From NCBI GenBank assembly GCA_002390745.1, contig DGQK01000063.1, positions 34,107-98,106 of the forward strand: 64,000 bases of DNA, written 5' to 3'. A model generated the notes under the pieces. It had not been told where the DNA came from. It saw nothing but the letters and a program-made list of their open reading frames with translations, and did no database searches. Within the stretch, counting starts at the first letter, position 1. Every line of letters starts with the position of its first letter. The stretch is from Bacteroidetes bacterium UBA4416 (GTDB taxonomy: Bacteria > Bacteroidota > Bacteroidia > B-17B0 > Aurantibacillaceae). Positions 33,964 through 43,851 of the stretch are shown here, piece by piece. The position numbers and the translations under genes are program-made.

Positions 33964-36900
33964 ATGAGTGAACGAATACTAAGGGCTTTAATGCAAATGT
34001 TCGCCATCATCGCTAAGGTTGATGGAATTACCAATACCGGTCGGGCTATTGTTGAGTCTTTCCTCAAACAACAATTAAACAAAGAACAGGTCGAAAAGTA
34101 CCTCGTTATTTTCGACGATTTCATTGAAGCCCAACAATCAAGTTCCAAAAAAAAGGATGGAACAGCCAAACGTACCTCACTCAACTCCGTTAAAGTATTA
34201 AAGATCTGCACGCAGATCAACCAGGAACTGGAACAGCCGCAAAAAGTCATCGTGCTGATCCGTTTGCTGGAATTCATTTATTCAAGCGACGAGATCTCCG
34301 AACAGGAAAACGAATTTGTAGTTACTGTAGCCGACACCTTCAATATTTCCAACGAAGAGTTTGCCCAGCTCAGGGCTTTCATAGAAGATACCGCCGAGAA
34401 AATACCGAATACGCCCAATATCCTGGTCATCAACAACAAGCCCAACGGCTATAACAATGCCTGCAAACATATTTACTGCGATACGCTGACCTCGGATGTC
34501 CGCGTGATTCAGATCGACAGCGTAGGCATGTATGCGCTGCGCATTTACGGAAACATTGAGCTGCAACTCAACGGCCAAGGCATTTCCAAAGAACGGGTGC
34601 ACATTTTAACGCCGGGATCTTCCTTAAGGAACTCGAAGGTAAAGCCCATTTATTACAGCGACATCATTGGCCGCTTCCTGGCGGATAGTTCCAAAGCACG
34701 GATTTCGTTTGAGGCCAAAAACATTGAGTACAAATTCAAAGGGGGGAAACTGGGGCTCCGCAACATCAACATCCGCGAGGAAAGCGGAAAGCTGATCGGC
34801 ATTATGGGTGGCTCCGGCGCCGGAAAATCGACGCTCCTGAACGTGCTGAATGGTGTGGAAGTTCCGAGCAGCGGACAAGTGCTCATCAATGGCAAGAACA
34901 TTCACGTCGATAAAAAATCGGTGGAAGGTGTGATCGGCCACGTGACGCAGGACGACTTACTGATCGAAGAGCTCACGGTATACCAGAATTTATTTTACAA
35001 TGCCAAGCTTTGCTTTGGCAACCTGGCAGATGAAGAGATCGCTAGGAAATGCCTTAACCTGCTGGCCGACCTGGGCCTTTCGGAAACCAAAGACCTGAAA
35101 GTTGGGTCTCCACTGGAGAAAACCATTTCGGGCGGGCAGCGCAAGCGCCTGAACATTGGCCTGGAGCTGATCCGTGAACCTTCGGTGCTTTATGTGGATG
35201 AGCCGACCTCGGGCCTGTCATCGCGCGACTCGGAGAACATCATGGACTTGTTGAAGGAGCTCTCGCTGAAAGGCAAGCTTATTTTTGTGGTGATCCACCA
35301 GCCTTCATCGGATATCTTTAAGATGTTCGATAAGCTGCAGATCCTCGATGTGGGCGGCTACCCGATCTACTACGGAAATCCGGTTGATGCCGTTTCTTAT
35401 TTCAAAACGCTGGTGCAGCATGTGAATGCCGAGGAAAGTGAGTGCTGGAACTGCGGTAACGTGAACCCGGAGCTCATCTTCAACATCATCGAAAGCAAGG
35501 TATTGGATGAGTACGGTAACCTTACCCACAACCGGAAGATAAGCCCCAGTGAATGGAACAAAAGCTACGTGGAGAAAATCGAGGCGACGATCGGCGACAT
35601 CCAGCACCAGGACGAGATCCCGGAAGCCATTTTCAAAATCCCGAATCCGTTCAAGCAGTTCAAGGTATTCATTACCAGGGACGTCAAAAGCAAGCTCACT
35701 AATACACAGTATTTATTGATCAACTTCCTGGAAGCGCCTTTGCTGGCTTTTATTCTGGCTTTCCTGGTGCGCTACTTCAACACCGACGAGGATAACAGTG
35801 TGGGCTATGTATTTTTCAAAAATGAGAATTTAACGGCTTATATGTTCATGTCGGTAGTAGTAGCTTTGTTCCTGGGCTTAACGGTGAGTGCGGAAGAAAT
35901 TATCCGCGACCGCAAGATCCGCAAGCGGGAGTCGTTCCTGAACCTGAGCAAAGGCAGTTACTTATGGAGCAAGATCATCATCATGTTCGCCTTGTCGGCC
36001 TTCCAGACCTTGTTGTTTGTCGTGGTCGGTAACCTTGTATTGGGTGTGAAAGGCATGTTTGCCGACTACTGGCTGGTATTATTCACAACCTCCTGTTTTG
36101 CCAATATGCTGGGATTGAATATTTCCAGTGCCTTCAACAGCGCGGTGACGATCTATATCCTCATTCCTTTCCTGATCATCCCGCAGCTCCTGCTGGCCGG
36201 TGTGGTGGTGAAGTTCGATAAGCTCAACCCGGTGCTGGCCAAACAGGGCGGTGTGCCTGTTGTAGGCGAACTGATGGCGAGCCGCTGGGCTTTTGAGGCT
36301 TTGGCCGTGAACCAGTTCAAGGAAAACGAGTATTTCAAACATTTCTACAAGTACGAAAAAGCCATCAGCATTGCCGGCTACAAAAAGAACTACTGGAAGC
36401 AGAAGCTGGAAGGCAAGATGAGCAAGATTTCCAGGGAGAGCAAGGAGTACCTGAAAAAAGAAGAAACGGCGCAGGACCTGGCCCTGATTAAAAACGAGCT
36501 GTTGAAAGAACAGGCTTTCCTGAACAACAAGTACCAGTTCGAATACATCGACAAGCTCAATGTCAACGATTATACGCCGGAGGTAGCAGCTGCCCTGAAA
36601 GCCTTCCTGGATAAGGTGAACGAGCATTATGTGCTGCGCGAGAACAAGAAAAGAGCTGAAAAGGAAAAGGTGGTGCATCGCATGATCGAAAAAATGGGCA
36701 ATGAGGCGTTCATCAAGTTACAGGAAGATTATGAGAACGAGAGCTTATCGCAACTGGTGCGGAATGCAAACGACATCAGCGGCGAAGCCTGCCTGGAAAA
36801 AGACGGAAGGCTCATTCAGCGCATCGACCCTGTGTATGCCGATCCTACGGAATCGAACTTCGGCGGCGCTCATTTTTATGCCCCGAATAAAAAATTCCTG

Positions 36901-37044
36901 GGTAGTTTCTTTTCAACCTATTGGTTTAATATCTCCGTGATCTGGGTCATGAGCCTCGTGCTGATGATCACCCTGTATTTCGATGTGTTTAAAAAAGTGC
37001 TGGACTTTTTCGGAAACATCCGCTTTAAGAAAAAACGGGCATAG
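33964..37044 (+). CDS. ABCG-type half transporter with N-terminal TerB-like helical domain
   Basis: The 1026-residue protein fuses three parts. The N-terminal ~150 residues are helical and TerB/DjlA-like (LMQMFAIIAKVDG, then EFIYSSDEISEQENEFV). Next is an ABC ATPase: Walker A at 282-290 with K288, signature SGGQRKR from 389, and Walker B D412-E413 followed by PTSGLSSRDS. The last part is an ABC2-type permease with six hydrophobic segments (~590-1015), interrupted by a ~200-residue charged, coiled-coil-like insert. Domain order ATPase-then-membrane is the ABCG pattern. The substrate is unknown. It is divergent from the helicase. Confidence 0.87.
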   Translation: MSERILRALMQMFAIIAKVDGITNTGRAIVESFLKQQLNKEQVEKYLVIFDDFIEAQQSSSKKKDGTAKRTSLNSVKVLKICTQINQELEQPQKVIVLIRLLEFIYSSDEISEQENEFVVTVADTFNISNEEFAQLRAFIEDTAEKIPNTPNILVINNKPNGYNNACKHIYCDTLTSDVRVIQIDSVGMYALRIYGNIELQLNGQGISKERVHILTPGSSLRNSKVKPIYYSDIIGRFLADSSKARISFEAKNIEYKFKGGKLGLRNINIREESGKLIGIMGGSGAGKSTLLNVLNGVEVPSSGQVLINGKNIHVDKKSVEGVIGHVTQDDLLIEELTVYQNLFYNAKLCFGNLADEEIARKCLNLLADLGLSETKDLKVGSPLEKTISGGQRKRLNIGLELIREPSVLYVDEPTSGLSSRDSENIMDLLKELSLKGKLIFVVIHQPSSDIFKMFDKLQILDVGGYPIYYGNPVDAVSYFKTLVQHVNAEESECWNCGNVNPELIFNIIESKVLDEYGNLTHNRKISPSEWNKSYVEKIEATIGDIQHQDEIPEAIFKIPNPFKQFKVFITRDVKSKLTNTQYLLINFLEAPLLAFILAFLVRYFNTDEDNSVGYVFFKNENLTAYMFMSVVVALFLGLTVSAEEIIRDRKIRKRESFLNLSKGSYLWSKIIIMFALSAFQTLLFVVVGNLVLGVKGMFADYWLVLFTTSCFANMLGLNISSAFNSAVTIYILIPFLIIPQLLLAGVVVKFDKLNPVLAKQGGVPVVGELMASRWAFEALAVNQFKENEYFKHFYKYEKAISIAGYKKNYWKQKLEGKMSKISRESKEYLKKEETAQDLALIKNELLKEQAFLNNKYQFEYIDKLNVNDYTPEVAAALKAFLDKVNEHYVLRENKKRAEKEKVVHRMIEKMGNEAFIKLQEDYENESLSQLVRNANDISGEACLEKDGRLIQRIDPVYADPTESNFGGAHFYAPNKKFLGSFFSTYWFNISVIWVMSLVLMITLYFDVFKKVLDFFGNIRFKKKRA

Positions 37045-37070
37045 CCTGCTCATTGCGTATGACTTGGAGT

Positions 37071-37166
37071 GATGCTTGCTGCCTCCTTGCAAGCATCGCA
37101 TCGAGAAGTGTTTTCTTAATACCCGATCGTTCCCGATACATTTTTCGCAAGAGGCAGGCGAAAAAT
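37071..37166. repeat. Two 9-bp-stem hairpins with partly complementary loops
   Basis: GATGCTTGC/GCAAGCATC (37071-37079, 37089-37097) encloses TGCCTCCTT. ATTTTTCGC/GCGAAAAAT (37140-37148, 37158-37166) encloses AAGAGGCAG. Both loops have nine bases. TGCCTC in loop 1 is exactly complementary to GAGGCA in loop 2, which would allow a kissing interaction. They lie in the 183-bp gap before the small secreted protein gene. Confidence 0.5.
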
Positions 37167-37227
37167 ACCTGAACTGACAGAACAACGAAATACAAAGCAT
37201 CATTGATTACATTCTTTAACAGCTCCA

Positions 37228-37635
37228 TTGGCAAAACTCATTAGCATACTATTTCTTCTGGCTTCTTTCCCTGTTCTGGCCCAGCAGAAAATAAAGATCA
37301 GGCATGAAGATAACCGTTTCCTGTTTTTTCAGACGGGAGCCAAAAGCGATACCATTGCCCGAAACAAAGGTGATTTGTTCGTGGTCCACTTTCCGGACAG
37401 CATCCAACACCGCCTGGTGATCCACCTGCAAAATGCCCAACTGGTGAAAACAACCGGTGATTCGCTGTTCAGGCTGGCTTACATTCCGGGCATGAAGTAC
37501 TCCCTCTCTAAACCCGACACAGCCTATATTCCTTTGCTGGAAGGCATTTGTGAGCCATCCAAAACCATCAGCATTGAAGTGAAGGATATCCCTACCCGCA
37601 AGGTGCTTCTCCACAATACGTTTTTTGTAAAATAG
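37228..37635 (+). CDS. Small exported protein of unknown function
   Basis: The 135-residue protein has a good signal peptide (MAKLISILFLLASFPVLAQQ) when read from the TTG at 37228, and no ATG gives a similar N terminus. The mature part is beta-rich (IKIRHEDNRFLFFQTG) with no cysteine pair or enzyme motif. It may be a periplasmic or surface protein. It sits between the ABC transporter and POT genes, all on the plus strand, with a hairpin-bearing leader. Confidence 0.65.
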   Translation: MAKLISILFLLASFPVLAQQKIKIRHEDNRFLFFQTGAKSDTIARNKGDLFVVHFPDSIQHRLVIHLQNAQLVKTTGDSLFRLAYIPGMKYSLSKPDTAYIPLLEGICEPSKTISIEVKDIPTRKVLLHNTFFVK

Positions 37636-37721
37636 ACGTTATTCTGCTATATTGCACGATCAAATCCACAAAACCAATTCATTTTTCTCCCGGTAATTTT
37701 CAATTTAAATCACACGACCTT

Positions 37722-39392
37722 ATGAAACAGGAATCCAAATACCCTAAGGGCTTATTCTTTTTAGTATTCACCGAATTCTGGGAGCGTTTCGGTTATTACC
37801 TGATGATCGGGATCTTTTTTCTGTACATGACCGACACCACCAGCGGCGGACTGGGTTGGGATAACGGCGATGCATCCGATGTATTCGGCACCTTCATTGC
37901 TCTCGCCTACCTCACACCTTTCATGGGCGGTTTGCTCGCCGACCTGAAGCTCGGGTACCGCTTCTCGATTACCCTTGGCGGTATCTTAATGGGCATTGGC
38001 TATTGTATGCTGGCCATTCCCGAGAAATGGGCCTTTTATACTTCCCTGGTGATCATGGTGGTGGGCAATGGTTTTTTCAAACCCAACATTTCTACCCTGC
38101 TCGGCAACCTTTTCAACGATCCGAGATACAAGGATAAAAAAGACACAGGCTACAACATCTTCTACATGGGCATTAACCTGGGGGCTTTCCTTTGTAATTT
38201 CATTGCGGCCATCATGCGCAATAAGATCGGATGGCACGGCGCTTTCATCACGGCCGGTATCGGGATGTTTGTGGGCGTGATCACTTTCTGGGCCGGGATG
38301 AAGCATTACAAACATGCCGATATCCGCAAGGAGCCTAAGCCGGAGGATAAGCCTTTCCTGATGCAGTTTGTGAAGATCCTGCTCGTGGGCCTTGGCTTTG
38401 CCCTACTGGGCTGGTTCCTGCCGAATGCCATCGGCGGCAGCGCCGACAAGGTGTATACCGTGATGGGTAGCCGTAGCACCGATGCCTTCTTTATGTTCTG
38501 CATCCCGGTGATCTATTTCTATGCCTCTATTTATAAAAAAGCCAACTCGGAGGAGAAGAAGCCGCTGGGTACCATGTTCACCATTTTTCTGATCGTGATC
38601 CTTTTCTGGGCGATTTTCAAACAGAACGGAACAGCACTCACTACTTATGCCGAATATTACACCGACCGCGAAGTGCCTACTGCCTTGAAGCATACGGCCA
38701 ATTCGATGGAATTTAGCGATACTGTCCACGTCAGACAGGAGCTTAACCCACAGTACGATTCCCAGTTCCGGAAATTGAAGGACGATAGCGGCAAGGTGGT
38801 GAAAGCCCTGTCGTATCCGGCTTATATGAATAATTATGACAAAACAAAAATGCCGGTGGAAGGCACCGATCTGTTTGTGTTCAACACCGAGCTTTTCCAA
38901 TCCATTAACCCGTTCTTTGTGGTGACCCTCACTCCGTTCCTCATCATGTTCTTTGCCTTTATGCGCAAGCGCAAACGAGAGCCGACCACCGCTTCAAAAA
39001 TCGCCATCGGTTTATTGGTGAGCGCACTCTCCACACTCGTGATGGTAGCTGCCGTATACTACACAGATAACGGAGCCACGAAAGCCAGCGCCTGGTGGCT
39101 TATTGCAGGCTATGGCGTCATCACAGTAGGTGAGCTCTGCCTGAGCCCGATGGGCCTGTCGATGGTATCGAAGCTCTCTCCGGTGAGGCTAACGGCCCTG
39201 ATGATGGGCGGCTGGCAGCTCGCAACTTCTATTGGCAATAAGCTCAGTGGCGTGTTGGCTAAGAACTGGGACAAGTTCGACAATAAAGCGAATTATTTCT
39301 GGCTGAATTTCGGGTTGCTCCTGCTCGCTTTCCTCATCATGATGTTGCTGCTGAAACGCCTGAACAGGGTGTTTAAGGAAGACGCTAAATAA
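37722..39392 (+). CDS. POT family proton-coupled oligopeptide transporter
   Basis: The 556-residue major-facilitator protein has the POT hallmark E18-F-W-E21-R22-FGYY in helix 1. The family's second signature lies in GNGFFKPNISTLLGNLF and the GYNIFYMGINLGAF segment. About 12-14 hydrophobic helices are visible. A ~100-residue periplasm-side insert lies between two late helices (YYTDREVPTALKHTANS to FNTELFQSINP), as in many Bacteroidota POTs. It imports di- and tripeptides with protons. It ends in a bidirectional terminator. Confidence 0.92.
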   Translation: MKQESKYPKGLFFLVFTEFWERFGYYLMIGIFFLYMTDTTSGGLGWDNGDASDVFGTFIALAYLTPFMGGLLADLKLGYRFSITLGGILMGIGYCMLAIPEKWAFYTSLVIMVVGNGFFKPNISTLLGNLFNDPRYKDKKDTGYNIFYMGINLGAFLCNFIAAIMRNKIGWHGAFITAGIGMFVGVITFWAGMKHYKHADIRKEPKPEDKPFLMQFVKILLVGLGFALLGWFLPNAIGGSADKVYTVMGSRSTDAFFMFCIPVIYFYASIYKKANSEEKKPLGTMFTIFLIVILFWAIFKQNGTALTTYAEYYTDREVPTALKHTANSMEFSDTVHVRQELNPQYDSQFRKLKDDSGKVVKALSYPAYMNNYDKTKMPVEGTDLFVFNTELFQSINPFFVVTLTPFLIMFFAFMRKRKREPTTASKIAIGLLVSALSTLVMVAAVYYTDNGATKASAWWLIAGYGVITVGELCLSPMGLSMVSKLSPVRLTALMMGGWQLATSIGNKLSGVLAKNWDKFDNKANYFWLNFGLLLLAFLIMMLLLKRLNRVFKEDAK

Positions 39393-39455
39393 AAAAAATT
39401 AAACACGCAGGCCGTTCATCAGGATCCTTAAGGATAATTTTTTTGGGGGCGCCCG

Positions 39456-39471
39456 TCACGACGCGTCGTGA
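39456..39471. repeat. Perfect 16-bp palindrome downstream of the POT gene
   Basis: TCACGACGCGTCGTGA is fully self-complementary. It sits between the POT stop and the terminator, with GC-rich flanks. It may be an extragenic palindrome or a protein-binding site. Confidence 0.5.
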
Positions 39472-39507
39472 TAGGAGATTTAAAGAAAGTGCCGGGGATG
39501 CATCACA

Positions 39508-39538
39508 AAAAAAGCGACAGGTTGCTCCGTCGCTTTTT
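39508..39538. terminator. Bidirectional terminator between POT and dnaJ
   Basis: AAAAAAGCGAC (39508-39518) and GTCGCTTTTT (39529-39538) form a stem with a 10-nt loop. It has an A-run and a T-run on the two sides and sits between convergent genes. Confidence 0.85.
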
Positions 39539-39559
39539 CTTATTCACATTAATTTATCT

Positions 39560-40705
39560 TTACTCAAAATATTCCTTCATGCGGTCGAAGAAGCCTTTTT
39601 CCTTGCGGTTGGGATTGGGTTCGAAATTCTTGGAATCCCTTAATCCTTCGAGGGTTTTCTTCTCTTCGGCGCTGAGGTTCTGCGGTGTCCAAACGTTGAT
39701 GTTTACCAGCAGGTCGCCAGTACCATAGGAATTGACATCCGGCAGGCCTTTGCCTTTCAGGCGCAGTACCTTGCCGCTTTGTGTTCCGGGCTCTACTTTT
39801 ATTTTGGCTTTGCCTTCCACCAGCGGTACTTCAATGCTGGTTCCCAGGGCAGCGTCCACAAAGTTCACATAGCTGTCGTAGAACAGGTTGTTGCCATCAC
39901 GCTTCAGCTCCGGATCTTCCTCTTCTTCAATCAGCACCAGCAGGTCGCCGTTGATACCGCCGCGGGGCGCCGCATTTCCCTTACCGCTGACCGAAAGCTG
40001 CATGCCTTCCGCCACACCGGCCGGGATATTGATCGAGATCACTTCTTCTTCCCGTACAATGCCATCGCCGTTACAGGTTTTGCATTTGTCCTTCACGGTT
40101 TTCCCTTCCCCGTTACAACCGCTGCAAGTGGTTTGTGTTTGCATAGCGCCCAAAAAGGTTTGCTGGGTGCGTACCTGTACGCCTGATCCGTTGCAAAGGC
40201 GGCATACTTCAAGCTGCCCGCTTTTGGCGCCGCTTCCCTTACAGGTATGGCAGCTCACAAATTTATTGACCTTTAATTTTTTCTCAACGCCTTTGGCTAC
40301 CTCTTTGAGGTTCATCTTTACCTTCACACGCAGGTTGGAGCCGCGCATCACGCGTCTTCCACCTGAACGGCCACCGCCGCCAAAGCCTCCAAAACCGCCG
40401 CCACCGAAGATATCGCCAAACTGGCTGAAAATATCCTCCATGTTCATGCCGCCACCGAAGCCGCCACCACCCGCAGCACCGCCTACACCGGCATGCCCGA
40501 ACTGGTCATAACGCTGTCTTTTTTCCGGGCTGCTCAGCACTTCATACGCTTCTGCCGCTTCTTTAAATTTTTCTTCTGCCGACTTGTCATCGGGGTTTTT
40601 ATCGGGATGGTATTTGATAGCCAGCTTACGGTAAGCCTTTTTAATATCTTCCTCACCGGCTCCTTTGCTAAGGCCTAAGATCTCGTAATAGTCACGTTTA
40701 CTCAT
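39560..40705 (-). CDS. dnaJ: Chaperone DnaJ
   Basis: This 381-residue type I Hsp40 stimulates the DnaK ATPase. The J domain has the H33-P34-D35 motif. A Gly/Phe-rich linker contains many GGG runs (residues ~75-118). The zinc-binding region has four CxxCxGxG repeats (CHTCKGSG, CRLCNGSG, CSGCNGEG, CKTCNGDG), and C-terminal substrate-binding domains follow. It lies 15 bp after grpE, so grpE-dnaJ forms an operon. dnaK is not in the window. Confidence 0.97.
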   Translation of the reverse strand: MSKRDYYEILGLSKGAGEEDIKKAYRKLAIKYHPDKNPDDKSAEEKFKEAAEAYEVLSSPEKRQRYDQFGHAGVGGAAGGGGFGGGMNMEDIFSQFGDIFGGGGFGGFGGGGRSGGRRVMRGSNLRVKVKMNLKEVAKGVEKKLKVNKFVSCHTCKGSGAKSGQLEVCRLCNGSGVQVRTQQTFLGAMQTQTTCSGCNGEGKTVKDKCKTCNGDGIVREEEVISINIPAGVAEGMQLSVSGKGNAAPRGGINGDLLVLIEEEEDPELKRDGNNLFYDSYVNFVDAALGTSIEVPLVEGKAKIKVEPGTQSGKVLRLKGKGLPDVNSYGTGDLLVNINVWTPQNLSAEEKKTLEGLRDSKNFEPNPNRKEKGFFDRMKEYFE

Positions 40706-40720
40706 GGTTCCTGCGTCTTA

Positions 40721-41290
40721 TTAATTTCCTACAACTACTTTAGCAAAACGAATGACCTTTTCGCCCAGCTTATATCCTTTTTCCACGTCATCCACCACTT
40801 TGCCCTTCAGGTCATCGCTGGGTGCAGGAATGTGTGCAATAGCCTCCATCGTGTCTGCGTCAAAAGGCTGGCCTGCCAGGTTCATCTGCTCTAAACCTTT
40901 GCTTTTGGCAGTTGACATTAATTTATTGTAAATCAACTTCATGCCTTCTTTAATAGGCTCAACTTCCTCAACGCTTTCATTGGCCTTAATGGCTCGCTCA
41001 AAATCATCGATGGTAGGAATAAAGGCTTTGAAGACATCTTCCCCTGCAGAACGGATAATGTCGGCTTTTTCCTTGATCATACGTTTACGGTAATTATCAA
41101 ATTCTGAGTACAAACGCAAATATTTATCATTCAACTCAGCAATTTTAGCTTCAAAATTGACAGGTTCTGCGGTTTCCTTGTTCACGATTTCCTGTTCTGT
41201 GGTGTTTTCCTGCCCGGCAGAATTCTGCTCCTGGTCTGAAGTGCTTTGATTTTCTTCCTGATTCATATGTTCGTGTTCGTTCTGTTCCAT
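40721..41290 (-). CDS. grpE: Nucleotide exchange factor GrpE
   Basis: The 189-residue DnaK exchange factor has an acidic, Gln/Glu-rich N-terminal tail and a long helix (FEAKIAELNDKYLRLYSEFDNYRKR). A conserved C-terminal beta domain follows (FDADTMEAIAHIP, GYKLGEKVIRFAKVVVGN). It is divergent from porZ across about 220 bp. Near-consensus -7 words (TACCTTTA) occur in both directions in that gap. No heat-shock operator (CIRCE) was recognised. Confidence 0.96.
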   Translation of the reverse strand: MEQNEHEHMNQEENQSTSDQEQNSAGQENTTEQEIVNKETAEPVNFEAKIAELNDKYLRLYSEFDNYRKRMIKEKADIIRSAGEDVFKAFIPTIDDFERAIKANESVEEVEPIKEGMKLIYNKLMSTAKSKGLEQMNLAGQPFDADTMEAIAHIPAPSDDLKGKVVDDVEKGYKLGEKVIRFAKVVVGN

Positions 41291-41508
41291 TGCGGTCTTT
41301 GATTTTTTTTTCGTAAAGGTAACAGCAATATGTTTGCCATTACTATAAAACCCGAAAAAATGTCAGGTTTTATTTGGGAAATCCGCACTTTTTAGCAGTA
41401 AAACCAGATTTGTCAGGCCATAATTACCTTTTGGAAATGCGCCCTTTATCTGGTCAAAAATGAATACCTTTAGAGGCAATATTTCGACGCTTTTGCTGTT
41501 TTAAACCT

Positions 41509-43851
41509 ATGGGTATCAAATCACTTTTTTTAACATTATCAACGCTTGCCGCTTTGCCCTTTATGGCACAGGTAAAGGTAGGCCAATGGACCGATCACCT
41601 TAATTATTCGAATGCGGTAAGCGTGGTAAAAGCCGGTCCGCTGGTGTATTGCTCCAACGGCAGCGGGCTTGTAAAATACAACAGCGACGACAACAGCATT
41701 GAGAAGCTTACCAAAATAAACGGCCTGTCGGATGTGGGGGTGAAACTGCTCCGCTACAATGCTGCCAACAACATGGTGGTGGTGATTTACGAGAACTCTA
41801 ACATTGACCTGATCAAAGACGATGTGATCACCAATTTTCCGGACATCGAACGCAAAACAATTACAGGCGATAAAACCATCAACGAGATCTACTTCGACCG
41901 AAACATCGGTTACATTGCCTGTGCTTTCGGGATTATCAAACTCGACCTTAACAGAATCGAGGTGAAGGACTCTTACTTTTTCGGAAATTCGGGCTCCTAT
42001 TTCAATGTGAACCAGGTAACCAGCAACGACACCTGCCTGATGGCTGCCACCGATTCGGGCATATACGTGGGCAGGAGCAACCAGCTGCTGACCAATTTTG
42101 CCAACTGGCGCAAGGTGCAGGGCTTGCCAAATGGGCCCTATAATGCCATCGTCAAATACGACTCCAAAATTATTGTGAATTACTCGGAGCGCCGCAAGTC
42201 CAATCAATCCATGAAAGATACGCTCTTCCAGTTCAACGGAAACAGCTGGGGCTATTTCAGCCAAAAACCCTTTTCCTATGAGATCAAGCGCCTGTATGAT
42301 TATTCTCACCTGAACCGGCTCCTCATGATCGACCAGAACGGGGCCATGCTGATGAACCCTTCCAATAATAACGAGTCATCCATCAATAGCTATGATCCAT
42401 ACAACTATGCTTACGTGAATGATGTATGCTTTGAAGATCATTTACCAAATTACCGCATATTTTATGTGGCAGACGCCAGGCAGGGCCTGATGAAATCTTA
42501 CGGCAACTACCCCGATCCCAGCTCCCGCATCGATGTCAACGGGCCAAATACCAGCCTGGCCAACGACCTGGAAGTGAAAGAGGGAAACTTGTACGTTGCT
42601 TCCACTTACCTCGGCGACATGTGGAACAACCAGTACAATGCGCCTTATATGAATGTATACCAGGACGACAAATGGACCAGCTTCTACTCGCCCATGGTTG
42701 ATACCCTGCTTGACCTGAACTGTGTGGCTATCGATAAAAACGATAAAAACCATGTGGCTTTCGGCAGCTGGAACAAGGGAGTGGTAGAGGTCCGGAAAAA
42801 TGTTCCGCAAAGGGTATTCACATCGTCCAACAGCCCTCTGGGGGTGGCATTCGGCTCCAGCCACGACAACCGCATCGGTGGCCTTGCCTACGACTACAAC
42901 TCCAACCTCTGGGTGGTGTCCAGCCTGAACAATCAGTTTCTAAGTGTCCTGAGAAAAGGCGGTTCATGGATCAATTTTGATTTCAGCCTCTTCTTTTCCA
43001 ATAACCCCAACGCCGGAAAACTCATGGTTGACAAAAACAACCAGGTATGGATCCAGCTGGCAAGAGGTGTCGGGCTGATGGTTTACAAGCCCGGAGAAAC
43101 ATTCGGAGCGCCCAATTATAACAACACCAAAGTCCTTTCAACTGCCAAGGGAGCGGGGGCCCTGCCCTCACCCGACATTTACTCGATGGCGGAAGACCTT
43201 GACGGGCATGTGTGGGTGGGAACTGCCAAAGGCGTAACGGTATTTTACAATCCGGAAACCATCTTCACCGGCTCTAACTGGGACAGCCAGCAGATCCTGA
43301 TCGAACAGGACGGCAATGTGCAGATCCTTCTGGAGAAAGACGGCATTACGGCTATTGCCATTGATGGCGCCAACCGGAAATGGATCGGCACGGAAAGCTC
43401 CGGCGTGTATTGCCTGTCGGCCGACGGACAAACACAGATCCACCATTTCACTGCCGAAGAAAGCCAATTGTACTCCAACGCCATTCGCGATATTGCGGTG
43501 GATGGCACTACCGGCGATGTGTTCATCGCCAGCGAGAAAGGCATTCAATCGTTCCGCACATCTGTCATCAACGGCTTCGAAAGCTACACCAATGTTCATG
43601 CGTTTCCAAACCCTGTGCGGCCGGGCTACGGCAATAACGTGTACATCAGCGGGCTGGTCGACGGAACGGTGCTGAAGGTAACGGATGTCGCGGGCAGCGT
43701 GGTGTGGGAAACCAAGTCGCAGGGCGGACAGGTGGAATGGAATCTGAAAACCACCAATGGCACCAGGGTTTCTTCGGGCGTGTACATGGTTTATTGCGCC
43801 ACAGCCGACGGAGAACAGAAGGCGGTAACCAAACTACTGGTGATAAACTAA
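41509..43851 (+). CDS. porZ: Type IX secretion system component PorZ
   Basis: The 780-residue surface protein has a signal peptide (LSTLAALPFMAQ). It then has repeated beta-propeller blades (GQWTDHLNYSNAVSV, LDGHVWVGTAKGVTVF, NRKWIGTESSGVYCLS) and a C-terminal T9SS-type sorting domain (HAFPNPVRPGYGNNVYI, then SSGVYMVYC and KLLVIN). The two-propeller-plus-tail layout and size match PorZ, which delivers anionic LPS to the attachment complex that modifies T9SS cargo. Adjacency to recO supports this, as the pair is common in Bacteroidota. The gene ends directly at the recO start. Confidence 0.9.
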   Translation: MGIKSLFLTLSTLAALPFMAQVKVGQWTDHLNYSNAVSVVKAGPLVYCSNGSGLVKYNSDDNSIEKLTKINGLSDVGVKLLRYNAANNMVVVIYENSNIDLIKDDVITNFPDIERKTITGDKTINEIYFDRNIGYIACAFGIIKLDLNRIEVKDSYFFGNSGSYFNVNQVTSNDTCLMAATDSGIYVGRSNQLLTNFANWRKVQGLPNGPYNAIVKYDSKIIVNYSERRKSNQSMKDTLFQFNGNSWGYFSQKPFSYEIKRLYDYSHLNRLLMIDQNGAMLMNPSNNNESSINSYDPYNYAYVNDVCFEDHLPNYRIFYVADARQGLMKSYGNYPDPSSRIDVNGPNTSLANDLEVKEGNLYVASTYLGDMWNNQYNAPYMNVYQDDKWTSFYSPMVDTLLDLNCVAIDKNDKNHVAFGSWNKGVVEVRKNVPQRVFTSSNSPLGVAFGSSHDNRIGGLAYDYNSNLWVVSSLNNQFLSVLRKGGSWINFDFSLFFSNNPNAGKLMVDKNNQVWIQLARGVGLMVYKPGETFGAPNYNNTKVLSTAKGAGALPSPDIYSMAEDLDGHVWVGTAKGVTVFYNPETIFTGSNWDSQQILIEQDGNVQILLEKDGITAIAIDGANRKWIGTESSGVYCLSADGQTQIHHFTAEESQLYSNAIRDIAVDGTTGDVFIASEKGIQSFRTSVINGFESYTNVHAFPNPVRPGYGNNVYISGLVDGTVLKVTDVAGSVVWETKSQGGQVEWNLKTTNGTRVSSGVYMVYCATADGEQKAVTKLLVIN

